Shown here: positions 31,400 to 43,304 of the stretch, piece after piece
Numbering within the stretch: position 1 is the first letter of the stretch
Layout of the letters: every line of letters begins with the position of its first letter
Origin: Parietaria judaica
Lineage: Eukaryota > Streptophyta > Magnoliopsida > Rosales > Urticaceae
Direction of reading: 5' to 3'
DNA: 64,000 bases
Assembly (NCBI GenBank): GCA_954871525.1
Contig: OX940869.1
Location: 15,900,001-15,964,000, forward strand
Translations under genes and position numbers: made by a program
The notes under the pieces: generated by a model
What the model was told of the DNA's origin: nothing
Seen by the model: the letters and a program-made list of their open reading frames with translations, nothing else
Database searches by the model: none

Positions 31400-32190
31400 G
31401 ATTGAGAGCATATATTTCTGTGGATATGACTTTGTTGATTTTTTTTTTTTAATAATATTGTAAATTGCTTAAAGAAACAATTAATATGACCCTCCACCAC
31501 CACCACCTTTCATTTTCAACCTCATGCTCAACTCTTCTCCACTCGCACTCATCTCTGCGTCTTTTATAGTACACCTGACATCATTGCATTTATTTATTTA
31601 TTTTTAACTCCCAACTTAGATATATCTGTTCTAATTAAGTAATTATTTTCCATAATCCACTTCTCTACCGACTTAGGTAATTGGACTACTAAACAAAAAT
31701 ATGATCACCCAAAAAATAATTAGAGAAAATTTGTCTAGTCATGACATAATATTCTAGAAGCTAATTTTAAAAGGGTGCGATACGCGAAATTTTCCGAAAG
31801 GTTACCCATCTCAGAATTTTTTTTCGTCCAAACACGTCTAACTTCAGAGTTTTGATAGAATTCCGGTGTAATTAGTGTTCGTATAATCGCACTCAGAGCG
31901 GCCATAAATTGATACGGAACAACTTATTGTATTTTATTTTTTGGCGTCATTAATATAGTGATTCTATTATATTTTCTCGAATTTAACCATGAAGAATATT
32001 ATAGTTACGATAAAAATAATTAAACTTAGTGAAGAAGTGTACCAATAATTAGAGCACTCATTAACAAAAATATGATCCACCACAAATAAAGAGAGGCAGT
32101 TCATGTTGGAGCAGCCATAAAGAGAGTAATTTCCAGGCAAAAATTGCTCACGAACACTACCCCAATATATATAGAGCTTAATATTATTTT

Positions 32191-32196
<6 letters not shown>
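31400..32196. other. AT-rich intergenic DNA 3' of the bZIP gene
   Basis: No gene recognised. A CT-rich patch (31485-31560) contains CACCACCACCACC. Confidence 0.4.

Positions 32197-32231
<35 letters not shown>
32197..32231. repeat. TA microsatellite
   Basis: An alternating AT run immediately downstream of the bZIP stop codon, hence in its 3' UTR. Similar runs occur at 33843-33862 and 53135-53169. Confidence 0.9.
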
Positions 32232-32232
<1 letters not shown>

Positions 32233-32256
32233 AAAACGAGAAATTATATCAACCGA

Positions 32257-32919
32257 TCAACCAAGCAAGTCCATGGAAGCCGTGATGCTGTTGGGCTGGT
32301 TCGACGACTCGGCTCGGAGATAGGCGGCGTTGCATGGCGTGACGTCCTCGTCGAAGTGGAACGGCGTCGTCTGCATGGCAGGGCTGTGGATTCGGAGGTC
32401 AGAGAGCATCTGCCGGAGCTCGGAGGCCTCTTCCTTGAGCTGCGAGTTCTCGCGGACGACGCTCTCGTGGCGCTCGGCGGCGCGGTTGAGGCGGTCCACG
32501 AGGTGGTGGTTCTCGCTGCGCAGCCACACGACGTGCGACCAGAGCTCGTCGAGGTGCCGCTGCTTGCGCATGCGCGACCGCCGCGCCGACTCCCGGTTCG
32601 ATATCATCCGCCGCTGCTTCCGCTCGCTGATCAGGCTCGCGTTCGGCTCCTCGCCCTCGTCCGACGTCGTCGAGTTGCTGCTCAGGACGCCGCTGCCGCT
32701 TATCGCGACACCGGCCGCGTCTGCCGGAGATTGGATCGAGTGCCACGTGTCGTTGTATAGTGGAGTACTGGTGGTCATGAAGTGGAAGTTGCTCGTTGGG
32801 ACATTGTTGAGCATGGTGGTGATGTCGATGTTGATGAGTGAGTGGTCTGAGAGGTTGACATAATTAGGGTTTGGAGGGAGAATTGAGAAGTGATGATCAT
32901 TGCTAGGGTTTCGTTGCAT
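32257..32919 (-). CDS. Group S bZIP transcription factor (bZIP43-like)
   Basis: DNA-binding regulator of 220 residues in one exon, as usual for plant group S. The start is taken as the ATG at 32919 (MQRNPSNDH) because a more upstream in-frame ATG (33018) lies 5' of the TATA box, and group S proteins often begin MQ. Basic region about residues 99-121 with the invariant N-x7-R (N108...R116; SNRESARRSR). The zipper continues with heptad positions L126, L133, L140, A147, V154, L161 and L168. The Ser/Thr/acidic stretch before the basic region (NSTTSDEGEE) and the C-terminal tail fit bZIP42/43/48-type proteins (from memory). GC content is much higher than in the flanks. No conserved upstream ORF of the S1 type is seen. 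Specific targets cannot be inferred. Confidence 0.93.
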   Translation of the reverse strand: MQRNPSNDHHFSILPPNPNYVNLSDHSLINIDITTMLNNVPTSNFHFMTTSTPLYNDTWHSIQSPADAAGVAISGSGVLSSNSTTSDEGEEPNASLISERKQRRMISNRESARRSRMRKQRHLDELWSHVVWLRSENHHLVDRLNRAAERHESVVRENSQLKEEASELRQMLSDLRIHSPAMQTTPFHFDEDVTPCNAAYLRAESSNQPNSITASMDLLG

Positions 32920-33001
32920 TTTTTTTTTTGGCGTTGATTGTGTTTGTGGATTAAGTGTTTGGTGTTTTGGGAAGGGGAAGAGAAGAGCGAGGGAAATGAG
33001 G

Positions 33002-33010
33002 TTTTTATAG
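33002..33010 (-). promoter_or_regulatory. TATA box of the bZIP gene
   Basis: CTATAAAAA on the minus strand, 83 bp upstream of the chosen start codon, followed by a CT-rich leader. It excludes the longer start at 33018. Confidence 0.75.
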
Positions 33011-33018
33011 GGTGGCAA

Positions 33019-35162
33019 AAGTTTCTTTATTTTTGGGAAATTTATTTTTTACACCCTATATTTTCATTTATTTTTTACAATAATTAATAATATATATAGC
33101 CTTTCATTAAAAAATTAACCAAATTATATCCCAAAATGGGTAAAATTAAGGAGGGTATGTTTATGTATAAATAATAAAACTAGAGTGTATGACAAGTGAC
33201 AACAACTCATAAACATGTGAACGAGGGCAATTAAAATGAGGGAAGTGCCTAAAAAGGAAGTAAAGCACATCCAAAAAAAAAAATTTAAAATTTGAACCCT
33301 GAATGGTCCGGGTTTAGAAAAACATAGATCCAGACTGATTTGGTCCTAAAAATTAAATATATATATATTTATATACGGACTCAGACTAATCCGGATCCGG
33401 ATAAAAAATAGGGACTAGGAATGGTTTTAAAAGAAAAAAAATCGGACTTTGGACTTTCGGGAGCTTGGATATATACATGATTGGTTATCTCTTTTTTTTT
33501 TTTAATCATATTTACAGGATTGATTCTGAGGGTATATTTTAACAGTTTTGAAAATAGAGGGTGTATTTTTATAAAATAAAAAAAAAATTGAAAGTAAGAG
33601 CAAAAAAAAAACAAGATTCACTTTATTTTATTTTTGGTCCCACGATGTATTAGGGAAGAACAATTTGGGCGAAACAGTGAGAGAGTAAATGGCGAAGTGG
33701 GTTGAGCTTTCATAGCACTCAAAATCTGGCAGCAGATCATGTCTTTTACTCTTGCTTGCTTTTTGTGGCAATTACGGTTTTATCTTTTTTATCACTTATT
33801 TTCTAATAACATTTCCTATGCTCTATTTATAATAATTAATATGTATATATATATATATATATACACTTCATCATGCTGTATTCATATGTGTAAGCGTGCA
33901 CTCATTCAGTCCTAAAAATCATACTAATATATACAGAACCAAGTAAAAGTTGCGGCCTTGGGTGTATAATTATTTTCTGACCTGCTTATGCTTGATCTAC
34001 AAGTCAACAAACATGTTTTCGGTGCGATTCTTGAGAAATATAGACCGTATATCGTATTTTTTGTATTTCAAAAATGATAACCGAATACCTTATTTTTAAA
34101 GATGAAAACCGTATTTACCGTATAATCGTCATTCGGTGTTCAGAGGCGGTGATATCGGGTTTTTGCCCGTATTTACCGTATAATCGTCATTCGGTGTTCG
34201 GTTGTGGTGATATCGGGTATTGCCCGCATTTACCCTTTTTAAATTAATATCTACATCTACATATAAATTGACTACTAATATTATATACACAGACTACAAA
34301 TAATAAATATAATATTAAATTTAATTAAAGCGGTAAAATCAAATAAGCGATTGTGGTTTTCACATTAAAACAAAAGTCATAATTTGTAACGTCGATAAAA
34401 ACTTCAATTAAACTTTCGTAACAGTAAAATACTTTTGAGAGATATCCGTTTTCCCTAATGCTTTGCAATGAAAATATCCCTTACAGCAAAATAATTTACA
34501 CTATAATTCATGACGTATCCATGGAAAGATTGACATTTTTTTCTTCTTCATAAAAAGCAACCCTTTTTGCCCTAGTAGACAAAGCCTTTTATATTTAAGG
34601 ACTTAATGACTCATCAACCACTTCTATTAAACTCTTTCATCATATATTTAATCCACAGTGCATGACCTTAATTCTTTGGAAATTTCGAATTGTACCCAAC
34701 CCTTTGTCTTTCCATGCACCAATCACACAACGACACGTAACCATATTGGAAGCATGAAAAATATGAAATGTGTAATTTACCCTTCTAACTTCTAAGAAAA
34801 GCTTGAGTAACCACTGTAAAATCCTCCAATGTAGTGAAACTGAATTTATTTAATGAAAGAAAATATGTGGTTAATTTGAATCTTTAATAGAATCAAATTG
34901 GGCACAAATTTACACCACAAAATTACAATATTTTTATGAATCTAGAGTTGTCACACCAGAAATAGGTCAAATAAACAATACCACAATTGCAAGGTTGCGT
35001 ATTCAACTTAGTAACATCAATGTAAAATAAAAGGCATGCATTAAAAGAAAAAGAAAAAGAAAAAGAAAAAACATGTCCTTTTTGTACAATATATTGTCTC
35101 GGTTCTATATAATCATATTATAAACATCTTTATGTTTTTTGGTCAGTTCAATAACTAATATA
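33019..35162. other. Intergenic DNA upstream of the bZIP gene
   Basis: No gene recognised. Contains a TA microsatellite (33843-33862), two tandem copies of a 58-bp unit (34110-34227; CGTATTTACCGTATAATCG) and AAAAG repeats near 35047-35070. Confidence 0.5.
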
Positions 35163-35167
35163 TTATA

Positions 35168-35541
35168 TGTTGTGATGTTTCGGGATCGGATATCTGCGGA
35201 TTACGGATAGTATACTAACATATATGTATATATAGCCTCCGTGGCTTAAATCCCAGACAATCAATCGACATAAATATAAAAGATTGAGACAAGAGAATTT
35301 ACCCAGGTTCGAACCAAATCAAATGTCCTACTTCCTGAGTGGAAAGCGGTTTCACTAATCAAATCAATCCGAGATTACAAAGATTACAAGCACTCAAAAC
35401 TTTATCTTTTCTCTCTATGATTTTCTCTCAAGAAGTTCTCACACCCTATTCTCACTCTCTCACCCCCTTCATAAAACCAAAATGCTAGACTTTATAAGCA
35501 CCCACAAATGGGACCCACTTATTTAAAGCCACATCATCACA
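35168..35541 (-). repeat. 3' LTR of the copia element
   Basis: 374 bp, direct repeat of 39708-40081; flanked on its left by the TSD TTATA. Confidence 0.93.
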
Positions 35542-35658
35542 AATCTCCACCTTGGCTTTAAGAAGAATCGAGAACCGCATCGAGAATCGTCGTCAAACCG
35601 CTCTCCGACTTCTCCTCTAGTTGCTCAACCTTGCGACGTTGATCAAGTCGCAACAATG

Positions 35659-36453
35659 TCAAAACTTGATCCCCGTCACCGCCTTCGTAGCCATATCCGC
35701 CGGATTATCGTTCGTGTGAACTTTCTTAACAACTACGGACCCCTCCGCGACCACATCTCGAATGAAGTGTAGCTTTATGTCGATGTGCTTCGTCCGCTCA
35801 TGGTATATTTGGTTCTTGGTCAAGTATATCGCGCTTTGATTTTCACAAAGCAACTCCACCTCATTTTGTGCAATTCCGAACTCGCCGATCAATCCCTTTA
35901 ACCAAAGAGATTCCTTCACGCCTTCCATCGCGGCGATGTATTCGGCCTCCGTCGTAGAAAGCGCTACCACCGGTTGCAATTGTGCTTTCCAACTCACCAC
36001 ACAACCAAATAAAGTAAATACATACCCGGTCAATGACCGTCTCTTGTCCAAATCACCCGCAAAGTCCGCATCCACAAAGCCTCTTAATTTCACTTGATCT
36101 TCATTCACCCGCCTATAGAGTAAACCGACATCCGAAGTCCCCTTGATAAATCGAAGAACCCACTTCGTTGCCTCCCAATGTTCTCTTCCCGGGTTGGCCA
36201 TAAACCAGCTCATAAGGCTAGCCACATAAGCTAAATCTGGTCGTGTGCACACCATGACATACATAAGACTCCCAATGGCATTTGCATAGGGAACCCGCTC
36301 CATACTCGCCTTATCCTCATTGGTCTTCTGCGATATTCTCGCGGAAAGTTTGAAATGAGCCGCCAAAGGTGTTTGAACCGCCTTTTCCTCCGACATCCCG
36401 AACTTAGCCACCACTTTCCGAAGATAATCACATTGCGACAAAAAATAAGACAC
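35659..36453 (-). pseudogene. Copia RNase H region
   Basis: Frame with the hallmarks of copia RNase H: TRPDLAYVASLMSWF, the catalytic context GFVDADFAGD, SLTGYVF, VALSTTEAEYIA and the terminal HIDIKLHFIRD...NPADMATKA. The frame differs from the RT part by a shift near 36440. The domain itself is largely open. Confidence 0.9.
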
Positions 36454-37325
36454 CGCGTCTCCTATGACGCATGATCTCCATCCCCAATATTTTCTTGGCC
36501 GGTCCCATGTCCTTCATTTCAAACTTACTACCCAAAAGCCGTTTCACGTTGTCGACTTCATTATTGTTCTTTGACGCTATCAACATATCATCAACATATA
36601 GCAACAAGAATATTTCACAACCATCAACCCGCTTGACATAAACACAACTATCAAAGTTGCTTCGTGAGAACCCATTTCGCACCATGAACTCATCAAATCT
36701 CAAGTACCATTGTCTCGGGGATTGTTTTAAGCCATAAAGAGATTTCCTAAGAAGGCACACTTTATCTTCATCTCCGACCTTAATAAATCCTTCCGGTTGA
36801 GCCATTAAGATTCTCTCATTAAGATTCCCATGAAGAAATGCGGTCTTTACATCCATTTGCTCAAGCTCCAAGTCATATTGATTGACTATAGCAAGCAAAA
36901 CCCGAATAGATGTATGCTTCACCACGGGGGAATAGATTTCGTTGAAGTCGACCCATTCTCTTTGTGTGAACCCCTTAGCCACCAATCTCGCTTTACACTT
37001 TGGTATCTCAAACCCAACAATGCCTTCCTTCCACTTGAAAATCCATTTATAACCAACAACACATTGATTTTTAGGCTTGTCCACAAGTACCCATATCTCA
37101 TTTCTTGTCAAGCGATGTCATTTCTTCGTTCATTGCACACTTCCATAACTCTTTATCTTTGCCCATCACCGCTTCCCGATACGATCTCGGTTCCGAGTAT
37201 TCTAACTCCTCCGCGGCAACCATTGCATAAGCAACTAAATCAGAGTAACCATACTTTTTCGAAGCTTGGGTTTCTCTTCTACACCGGTCTCTTGCTAATT
37301 GATACGAGTTTAGGCTTTTATCCGG
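36428..37325 (-). pseudogene. Copia reverse transcriptase region
   Basis: RT motifs WIFKWKEG, KARLVAKGFTQREWVDF, DVKTAFLHGNL, QPEGFI, LYGLKQSPRQWY and the catalytic YVDDMLIA are intact between 36428 and 37111. An upstream part (about 37120-37320; SYREAVMGKDKELW) is in another frame. Frameshifts lie near 37115 and 36440. Confidence 0.9.
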
Positions 37326-37328
37326 AAC

Positions 37329-38810
37329 TTAACCGCCTTCCTCTTCAATTTCTTCCAAGTGACCACTACCACTAGCCTCGCCTTTATCATCCATCTCGTC
37401 ACTACATCTCCCCAATAGCTCCACCTCAATTTCGGCTCTTTTCTTAGCTAACCCCATGCTATCCTTAGCCTCTTGAGTCGCCATTGTCATGTAGTAGTCG
37501 GTCTCTCTAAAGACAACATCCCGGCTAATGACACATTTTGATGCTTCGCCATCTTTATACCAAAGCTTCCAACCCTTCACGCCCTCGGGGTATCCAACAA
37601 ACATACACTTCTTTGCTCGTGCATCAAGTTTTCCCTCTCTTTGGTGCATGTACGCCACGCAACCAAATACCTTCAAGTTGTCGAGCTTCGGTGGGAAACC
37701 ATTCCACACTTCTTCCGGTGTCATGCAATTCAACGCCACTGATTGACATCGGTTTATCAAGTAAGCCGCCGTATTCACGGCTTCCCCCCAAAACCTCTTC
37801 GGTAAGCAGGCCTCGAATAAAATACATCGCACCCTCCCAAGAAGTGTCCGATTCATCTGCTCCGCGAGACCATTTTGTTGTGGGGTTTTCCGAACGGTCT
37901 TGTGCCTTACTATTCCTTCATTGATGAACCGATTGAACTCATCACCTAAATACTCCAAACCATTGTCCGTTTGAAGCTTCTTGATTTTTCTCCCCGTTTG
38001 TTTTTCTACCAGCTTCTTCTATTCTCTGAACTTTCCAAAAGCTTCATCTTTATGATTCAAGATGTAAACCCAAACTTTCCGAGAACAATCGTCGATGAAC
38101 GTGATGAAATACCGGCCTCCCCCTAGAGTTCCCGTCCTCGATGGCCCCCACAAATCCGAGTGCACATAGCTCAACGTCTCCCGCGTCACTTCCACAGACT
38201 GTGTAAACTTCACTCTCGTGGTCTTGCCGTAGATGCAATTTTCACAAAACTCCAAGTGACCAAGTTTGTCACCCCCAAATAAACCTTGCTTGCTCAACTC
38301 CTTCAAACCTCTATCACTCACGTGACCCAACCTCTTGTGCCAAAGGCTCGCCAAAGATGTCTCTCGCGGCTCCATAACCGATGCCGAGTCACCGACCATG
38401 GTTCTACCTTGAAGAATGTAGATGTTACGCTCTCTAAATCCCTTCAACAAAACTAGAGAACCCTTCGTGATCGTCAATACATTATTTTCACCTTTCCAAG
38501 AGTAACCGTGTTCGTCCAAATATCCAAGTGAAATAAGGTTTGTTTTTAACTCCGGGACATGTCGTACCTCCGTCAAAATCCGCTCCATTCCATCGTGCGC
38601 CTTAATCCGCACCGTACCGATTCCGACCACCTTACATGGATAGCCGTTCCCGAGAGTCACGTCGCCTAACGAGACTTTCTTGTAGCTCTCAAACCAACTT
38701 TCATTCGGTGTCATATGAAATGAGCCTCCGGAGTTCATAATCCATTTTTTGTCAGAGTGAACGGTGGATACAACGAGAACATCGGCGCTCTCGTATCCGT
38801 CAACATCTTC
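37329..38810 (-). pseudogene. Copia protease-integrase region
   Basis: The protease active-site context reads NSGGSFHMT where copia has DSGCSFHMT, so the catalytic Asp is lost. GAG-pre-integrase (SLASLWHKRLGHVSDRGL), the integrase zinc-binding CENCIYGK and HSDLWGP follow. A TAG near 38019 interrupts the core before LEYLGDEFNRF, and the integrase C-terminus continues to 37329 with PQQNGLAEQMNRT and FGCVAYMHQ. Confidence 0.9.
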
Positions 38811-39596
38811 TTAAACAACCGCCGTCTCTCCATCTCTTCTTTTGATCGTCCGGCCTCCTCGATTCGGGCAATTCTTCTTCACGTGTCCTTCCTCATGACA
38901 AGAGTAACCCTTGAAGTCCTTGTTAGAACCTCGAGACTTTGACCGTATCTTTTTCTTTTCCTTGAAGTCTTTCTTGTCGGATCTACCCCGAGCCACAACC
39001 AAGCTATCTCCGCCAGTACTATCCATTTAAATCCGTTGTTTGTGTTCATTTGACTTCAAAGCTCCAAAAACTTCATCAAGAGTAATTTCTTCTCTTCCTC
39101 GTTGAAGAATGTCAACCATGTGCTCGTACAACCTTGGGAAAGAGTAAAGAAAAACCAAAGCTTGATCTTCATCATCGTACTTCACGTCAATGTTTTCCAA
39201 ATCAACAATCAACTTGTTGAACTCGTCGAGATGCTCCATTAAATCCTTTCCTTCCGCCATCTTGAATGTGAAAAATCGCGCCTTGAGAAACAACCGGCTC
39301 GATAAAGTCTTTGTCATGTAAAGTGATTCTAGTTTCAACCATATCTCGGCCGCCGTCGTGCACCGTATAACCTCCCGCAACACTTTATCACCGAGACTAA
39401 GAATCAAAGTATTGAAAGCCCTTTCCAACACCTCTTCTTTCTTTGCCGCGTCCCACGTCGCTGGAAGTTTATCCGCACCAACAAGAGCCTTACCAAGACC
39501 CATATTCCCAAGATGTACCAACATCTTCACTTTCTACAACCCGAAGTCATTTGAGCCATCAAACTTTTCAATATCAACTTTTGAAGTCGACGCCAT
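38811..39596 (-). pseudogene. Copia gag region
   Basis: Starts at the ATG at 39596 (MASTSKVDIEKFDGSN). TAG at 39534-39536 stands where FGLWKVKM is expected, and a TAA near 39027 splits off the nucleocapsid part. UBN2-type gag sequence (SSRLFLKARFFTFKM, MEHLDEFNKLI) follows. The zinc knuckle reads GYSCHEEGHVKKNC, with its first Cys replaced by Gly. Confidence 0.88.
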
Positions 39597-39707
39597 CACA
39601 AAACAACCACTAAGCTCCAAGGAAACAATTAGAAACACTTGGCGTGCACAGGAATCCTCAACACAAAATCCCCAAATTTCAAACCCAACTTTGCTCTGAT
39701 ACCAATT

Positions 39708-40081
39708 TGTTGTGATGTTTTGGGGTCGGATACCTGCGGATTACGGATAATATACTAGCATATATGTATATATAACCTCCATGGCTCAAATCTCAGACAA
39801 TCAATCGACATAAATATAAAAGATGGAGACAAGAGAATTTACCTAGGTTCGGACCAAATCAAATGTCCTACTTCGTGCATGGAGAGCGGTTTCACTAATC
39901 AAATCAATCCGAGATTACAAAGATTACAAGCACTCGAGACTTTCTATTTTCTCTCTATGATTTTCTATCAAGAAGTTCTCACACCCTATTCTCACTGTCT
40001 CACCCGCTTCATAAAACTAAAATATTAGACTTTATAAGCATCCACAAATGGGACCCACTTATTTAAAGCCACATCATCACA
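39708..40081 (-). repeat. 5' LTR of the copia element
   Basis: 374 bp; the PBS lies immediately to its left in plus-strand view. Confidence 0.93.
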
Positions 40082-40086
40082 TTATA

Positions 40087-40991
40087 GTATAAACATCTCT
40101 ATTTATTTTTCTTAAATATGTTACTCAAGCTAAAACATATTTGTTATGTACAATTTTCTATGTGTACATAAACAAGGTTTTAAATATCGTTACCGATGAA
40201 AACTCGATAATTAGATTTTATGGGTGTATTGATAAATTTTTCGTAAACTTTATCGATGAGTTTTTACATAATACTAATATCTAGATGCATGATATTGATA
40301 TTACGTTATATTTATATAATTAAAACAAGGGTTTTAAATAAAATTTGAAATAAATATAAATGTAATTTATAGATAAAAAGATAAGACTATAACTGTAATT
40401 TTAATACAAATATAAGGTTATAAATACAATTTTATCAAATTAAAAAAATCAAAATAAAAACTTGTGAAAAAATTATAAATTTTATGAAAAATTTGTCGGA
40501 ATTTTCAGTCTTATAGGCTAAATAAAAAGACAAAAACGTTCGAAACATAAATACGAATATTCCACAGCAACTTAATTAAAAAACAAAAAACGACGCCATC
40601 CTATAAAAATGCTTCCGACATTCTCGTTTTTTTTTTGTTTTTTTGTTTTTTTTTTCCCGAGTATTCCACGGCATATCTTTGGTAAAATTTTGATTTTTAG
40701 AACAGTACTGGTACAAATATAATGATTAAGACATATATGAAAATCTTTAATATAGATATTGTGCGCTTGTTTTTGGTGGTCCAAACTGTTTATGATTAGC
40801 AAATTATTCAGCAGCGTCGAGTAGCTTCTCTTTTGAGCCACTTTGATTTTAATAATTTTTTTTTATATTAACATTCAGTACTATATAATATATATTAGCT
40901 TTTAAAAGTAATGCTTTTGATGAGCAGTTGAGAATATTTCGTCACATTATATTTATAAACTATATATTATAAAGTATGTAAAAAATAATAT
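40087..40991. other. AT-rich spacer with a dispersed repeat
   Basis: No gene. The reverse complement of about 40500-40690 (ATGCCGTGGAATACTCGGG..., GAGAATGTCGGAAGC) resembles 60520-60650, so it is a dispersed repeat. Confidence 0.4.
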
Positions 40992-40996
40992 ATCAT

Positions 40997-41400
40997 TGTT
41001 GAAATTGATGTACATTTATACACTATAGAATATTCTAGTATGTCCTACATACATGTAGAAAATATAAAGAGATAAAGTGTTTTGAAAAATCTAGAAATAT
41101 AGTAATCTAGAATGCTATTATAAAGTATATGAGTATAGAAAAATTTAAAAGTTGTCTACACTAGAAACTATAAGAATTATCTAGAGAGTTGTAATCTAGG
41201 ATTTACAAGAAAACTCTAGAATGTTGTAATCCCTCTATATAAAGAGGTGATGTGGTGTTGCACATTTGCAAGAAAAAATCAATAAACAAATATCTATCCA
41301 AATACTCTTTATTCCATTTCTACATACACTATCTACTACAAACTATCTACTTTAGAAACCACCCACCAAAATAAACATATTCCGCACAAAATAACCATCA
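40997..41400 (+). repeat. 5' LTR of the deleted copia element
   Basis: Begins TGTTGAAATTGATG and ends AATAACCATCA. Repeats of ATCTAGAA-type words inside. Clear substitutions relative to the 3' copy. Confidence 0.92.
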
Positions 41401-41450
41401 GTAGTATTAGAGCAACGTTCGATCACAAACGGGCGTAGGAAAAAAAATCC

Positions 41451-41867
41451 ATGGCCGACTCAAACCGTTCCTCCATTCCTCTTACAATCTTTCATGGAGA
41501 AAACTATGATTTTTGGTCCATCAAAATGAAGACCAACTTTCGCTCTCAAAACTTGTGGAAGATAATTGAAGAAGGATTTAACATCTTTGAAGACACGTCT
41601 ACCCTTATAGCTAATCAAAAGAAAGTGTTTGAGGATAATCAACAAAGAGACTCTCAAGCGTTATTTGCTCTTCAACAAGCTATGGCCGACGAAATAGTTC
41701 CACGAATCATGGTGGCATCTATAGCAAAACAAGCTTGGGATACATTGCAAGAGGAGTTTCAAGGAACAAAAAAGGTACGGACGGTCAGACTACAGGCACT
41801 TAGAAGAGATTTTGAGAATATTAAAATAAAGGACAATGAGACCGCTAAACTATGGACATTCTTTTAG
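41451..41867 (+). pseudogene. Copia gag N-terminal fragment
   Basis: Opens at the ATG at 41451 (MADSNRSSIPLTIFHGENYD) and matches the DUF4219/UBN2 gag type (FWSIKMKTNFRSQNLW, AKQAWDTLQEEFQG). It stops at LWTFF where homology ends, just before the deletion junction in the following ~200 bp. Confidence 0.85.
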
Positions 41868-42099
41868 TTATTGTAATATATTGTGTATGTTAAACCTCCT
41901 CACATAAACCACGGTGATAACGAGTACACAATTTGCAAGGTTATACAATAACTATGGAATCAAAACATTCATTATATTCATTGAAGGGAAAAACTAAACC
42001 AAATTGTCATTGATAAATTAAAAAAAAACTTAATCTTTGAATAAAGAAAACGTCATGATCTTATACAAGTGGCATTGGCATCTGAATTTAAAGGGCGTA

Positions 42100-43300
42100 C
42101 TTATCAGGTACGTCCAACAAATTTATCAGCTCGATGTAAAGTCCGCTTTCCTAAATGGCTACCTAGAAGAATAAATTTACGTGGAGCAACCTGAAGGGTT
42201 CGTGGTGCAAGGACAAGAAAACAAAGTATTGAAGCTCAAGAAGGTCTTATACAGGTTAAAGCAAGCACCAAGAGCCCGGTACAACCGAATTGACAACTAC
42301 TTCACTGAGCGTGGATTCAGGAGGAGTAAAAGTGAGCCAACATTATATGTCAAAACAAAAGGTACAACTGAAACACTCATTGTCTCCTTATACGTAGATG
42401 ATCTTATTTACACGGGAAATAATGAGAAAATGATCAAGGACTTCAAGGAGGACATGATGAAGACGTTCGAGATAACAGACTTAGGTCTAATGTACTACTT
42501 TCTTGGAATAGAGATAACCCAGAAAGAAAACGGAATCTTTATTTCACAAAAGAACTATATCTAAAGTCTTTTAAAGAAGTTCAAGATGAGTGGCTGCAAG
42601 ACAGTTGCTACTCCATTAGACAACAACAAAGCACTGTCAAAAGAAGACGGCTCACCAAAAGCAGACAACGTAGTTTATCGAAGTCTCATCAGAAGCCTTC
42701 TTTATCGAGATTCATGCAGAGTCCAAGTCAAGTTCATCACAAAACGGCCAAGAGAGTACTCAGATATCTTGAAGGAACAAAGGAATATGGCATATGGTAC
42801 GAGCCTACAACTGATTTCTGAACTATTAGGTTATACTGATAGTGACTGGGCAGGATCAGTAGATGACATGAAGAGTACATCAGGCTATGCATTCACACTA
42901 GGATCAAGAATTTTTTCTTGGGCGTCAAAGAAGCAAGCAACATTTGCTCAATCCTCAGCAGAAGCAGAGTACGTAGCAGCTGTTATGGCTACAAGTCAGG
43001 CAACATAGCTTAAATGAATTTTCGAAGACATGGGAAAGCCTCAAGAAGAGGCTACAAAGATCTATTGTGATAGCAAATCTGCTATTGCGATGGCAAAAAA
43101 CCCAGTGTTTCACGGAAGAACTAAGCACATCAACATCAAGTATCACTTTATTCGAGAAGCTCAGAACAACAAGGAGATAGAGCTCAAATATATTGCACTA
43201 GTTAAGAACAATTAGCTGATATCTTCACAAAAGCGCTACCAAGAGGAAAATTCGAGACATTAAGAGACATGATCGGAGTAGTCCAAAAGCGCATCAAGGA
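42100..43300 (+). pseudogene. Copia RT C-terminal half and RNase H
   Basis: RT motifs QLDVKSAFLNGYLEE (before a TAA near 42172), VEQPEGFVVQGQE, LYRLKQAPRARY and the catalytic YVDDLIYTG; then RNase H with LGYTDSDWAGS, STSGYAF, SSAEAEYVAA, IYCDSKSAIAMAKNP and KHINIKYHFIRE. In-frame stops at about 42562, 43006 and 43213, plus smaller lesions around 42700, break it. Confidence 0.9.
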
Positions 43301-43304
43301 GGAG

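Larger units (their letters stand above)
35168..40081 (-). mobile_element. Ty1/copia retrotransposon (Tork/Tnt1-like), full length, decayed
   Basis: Minus-strand element with 374-bp LTRs (5' 39708-40081; 3' 35168-35541), TSD TTATA (35163-35167; 40082-40086), tRNA-Met PBS (TGGTATCAGAGC on the minus strand, about 39693-39704) and a purine tract (AAGGTGGAGATT) before the 3' LTR. LTRs begin TGTTGTGATG and end CATCATCACA. By eye they differ at about 27 of 374 positions, an old insertion. Domain order gag, protease, integrase, RT, RNase H is that of copia. All parts carry stops or frameshifts, so it is not autonomous. Confidence 0.95.

Noticed and set aside
32230..32863. Long plus-strand frames opposite the bZIP gene (176 and 177 codons)
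   Set aside because: Shadow frames of a GC-rich coding sequence; the bZIP reading explains the conservation.
33018..33018. Upstream in-frame start for the bZIP protein (33 more residues)
   Set aside because: It lies 5' of the TATA box at 33002-33010, so it would not be in the mRNA.
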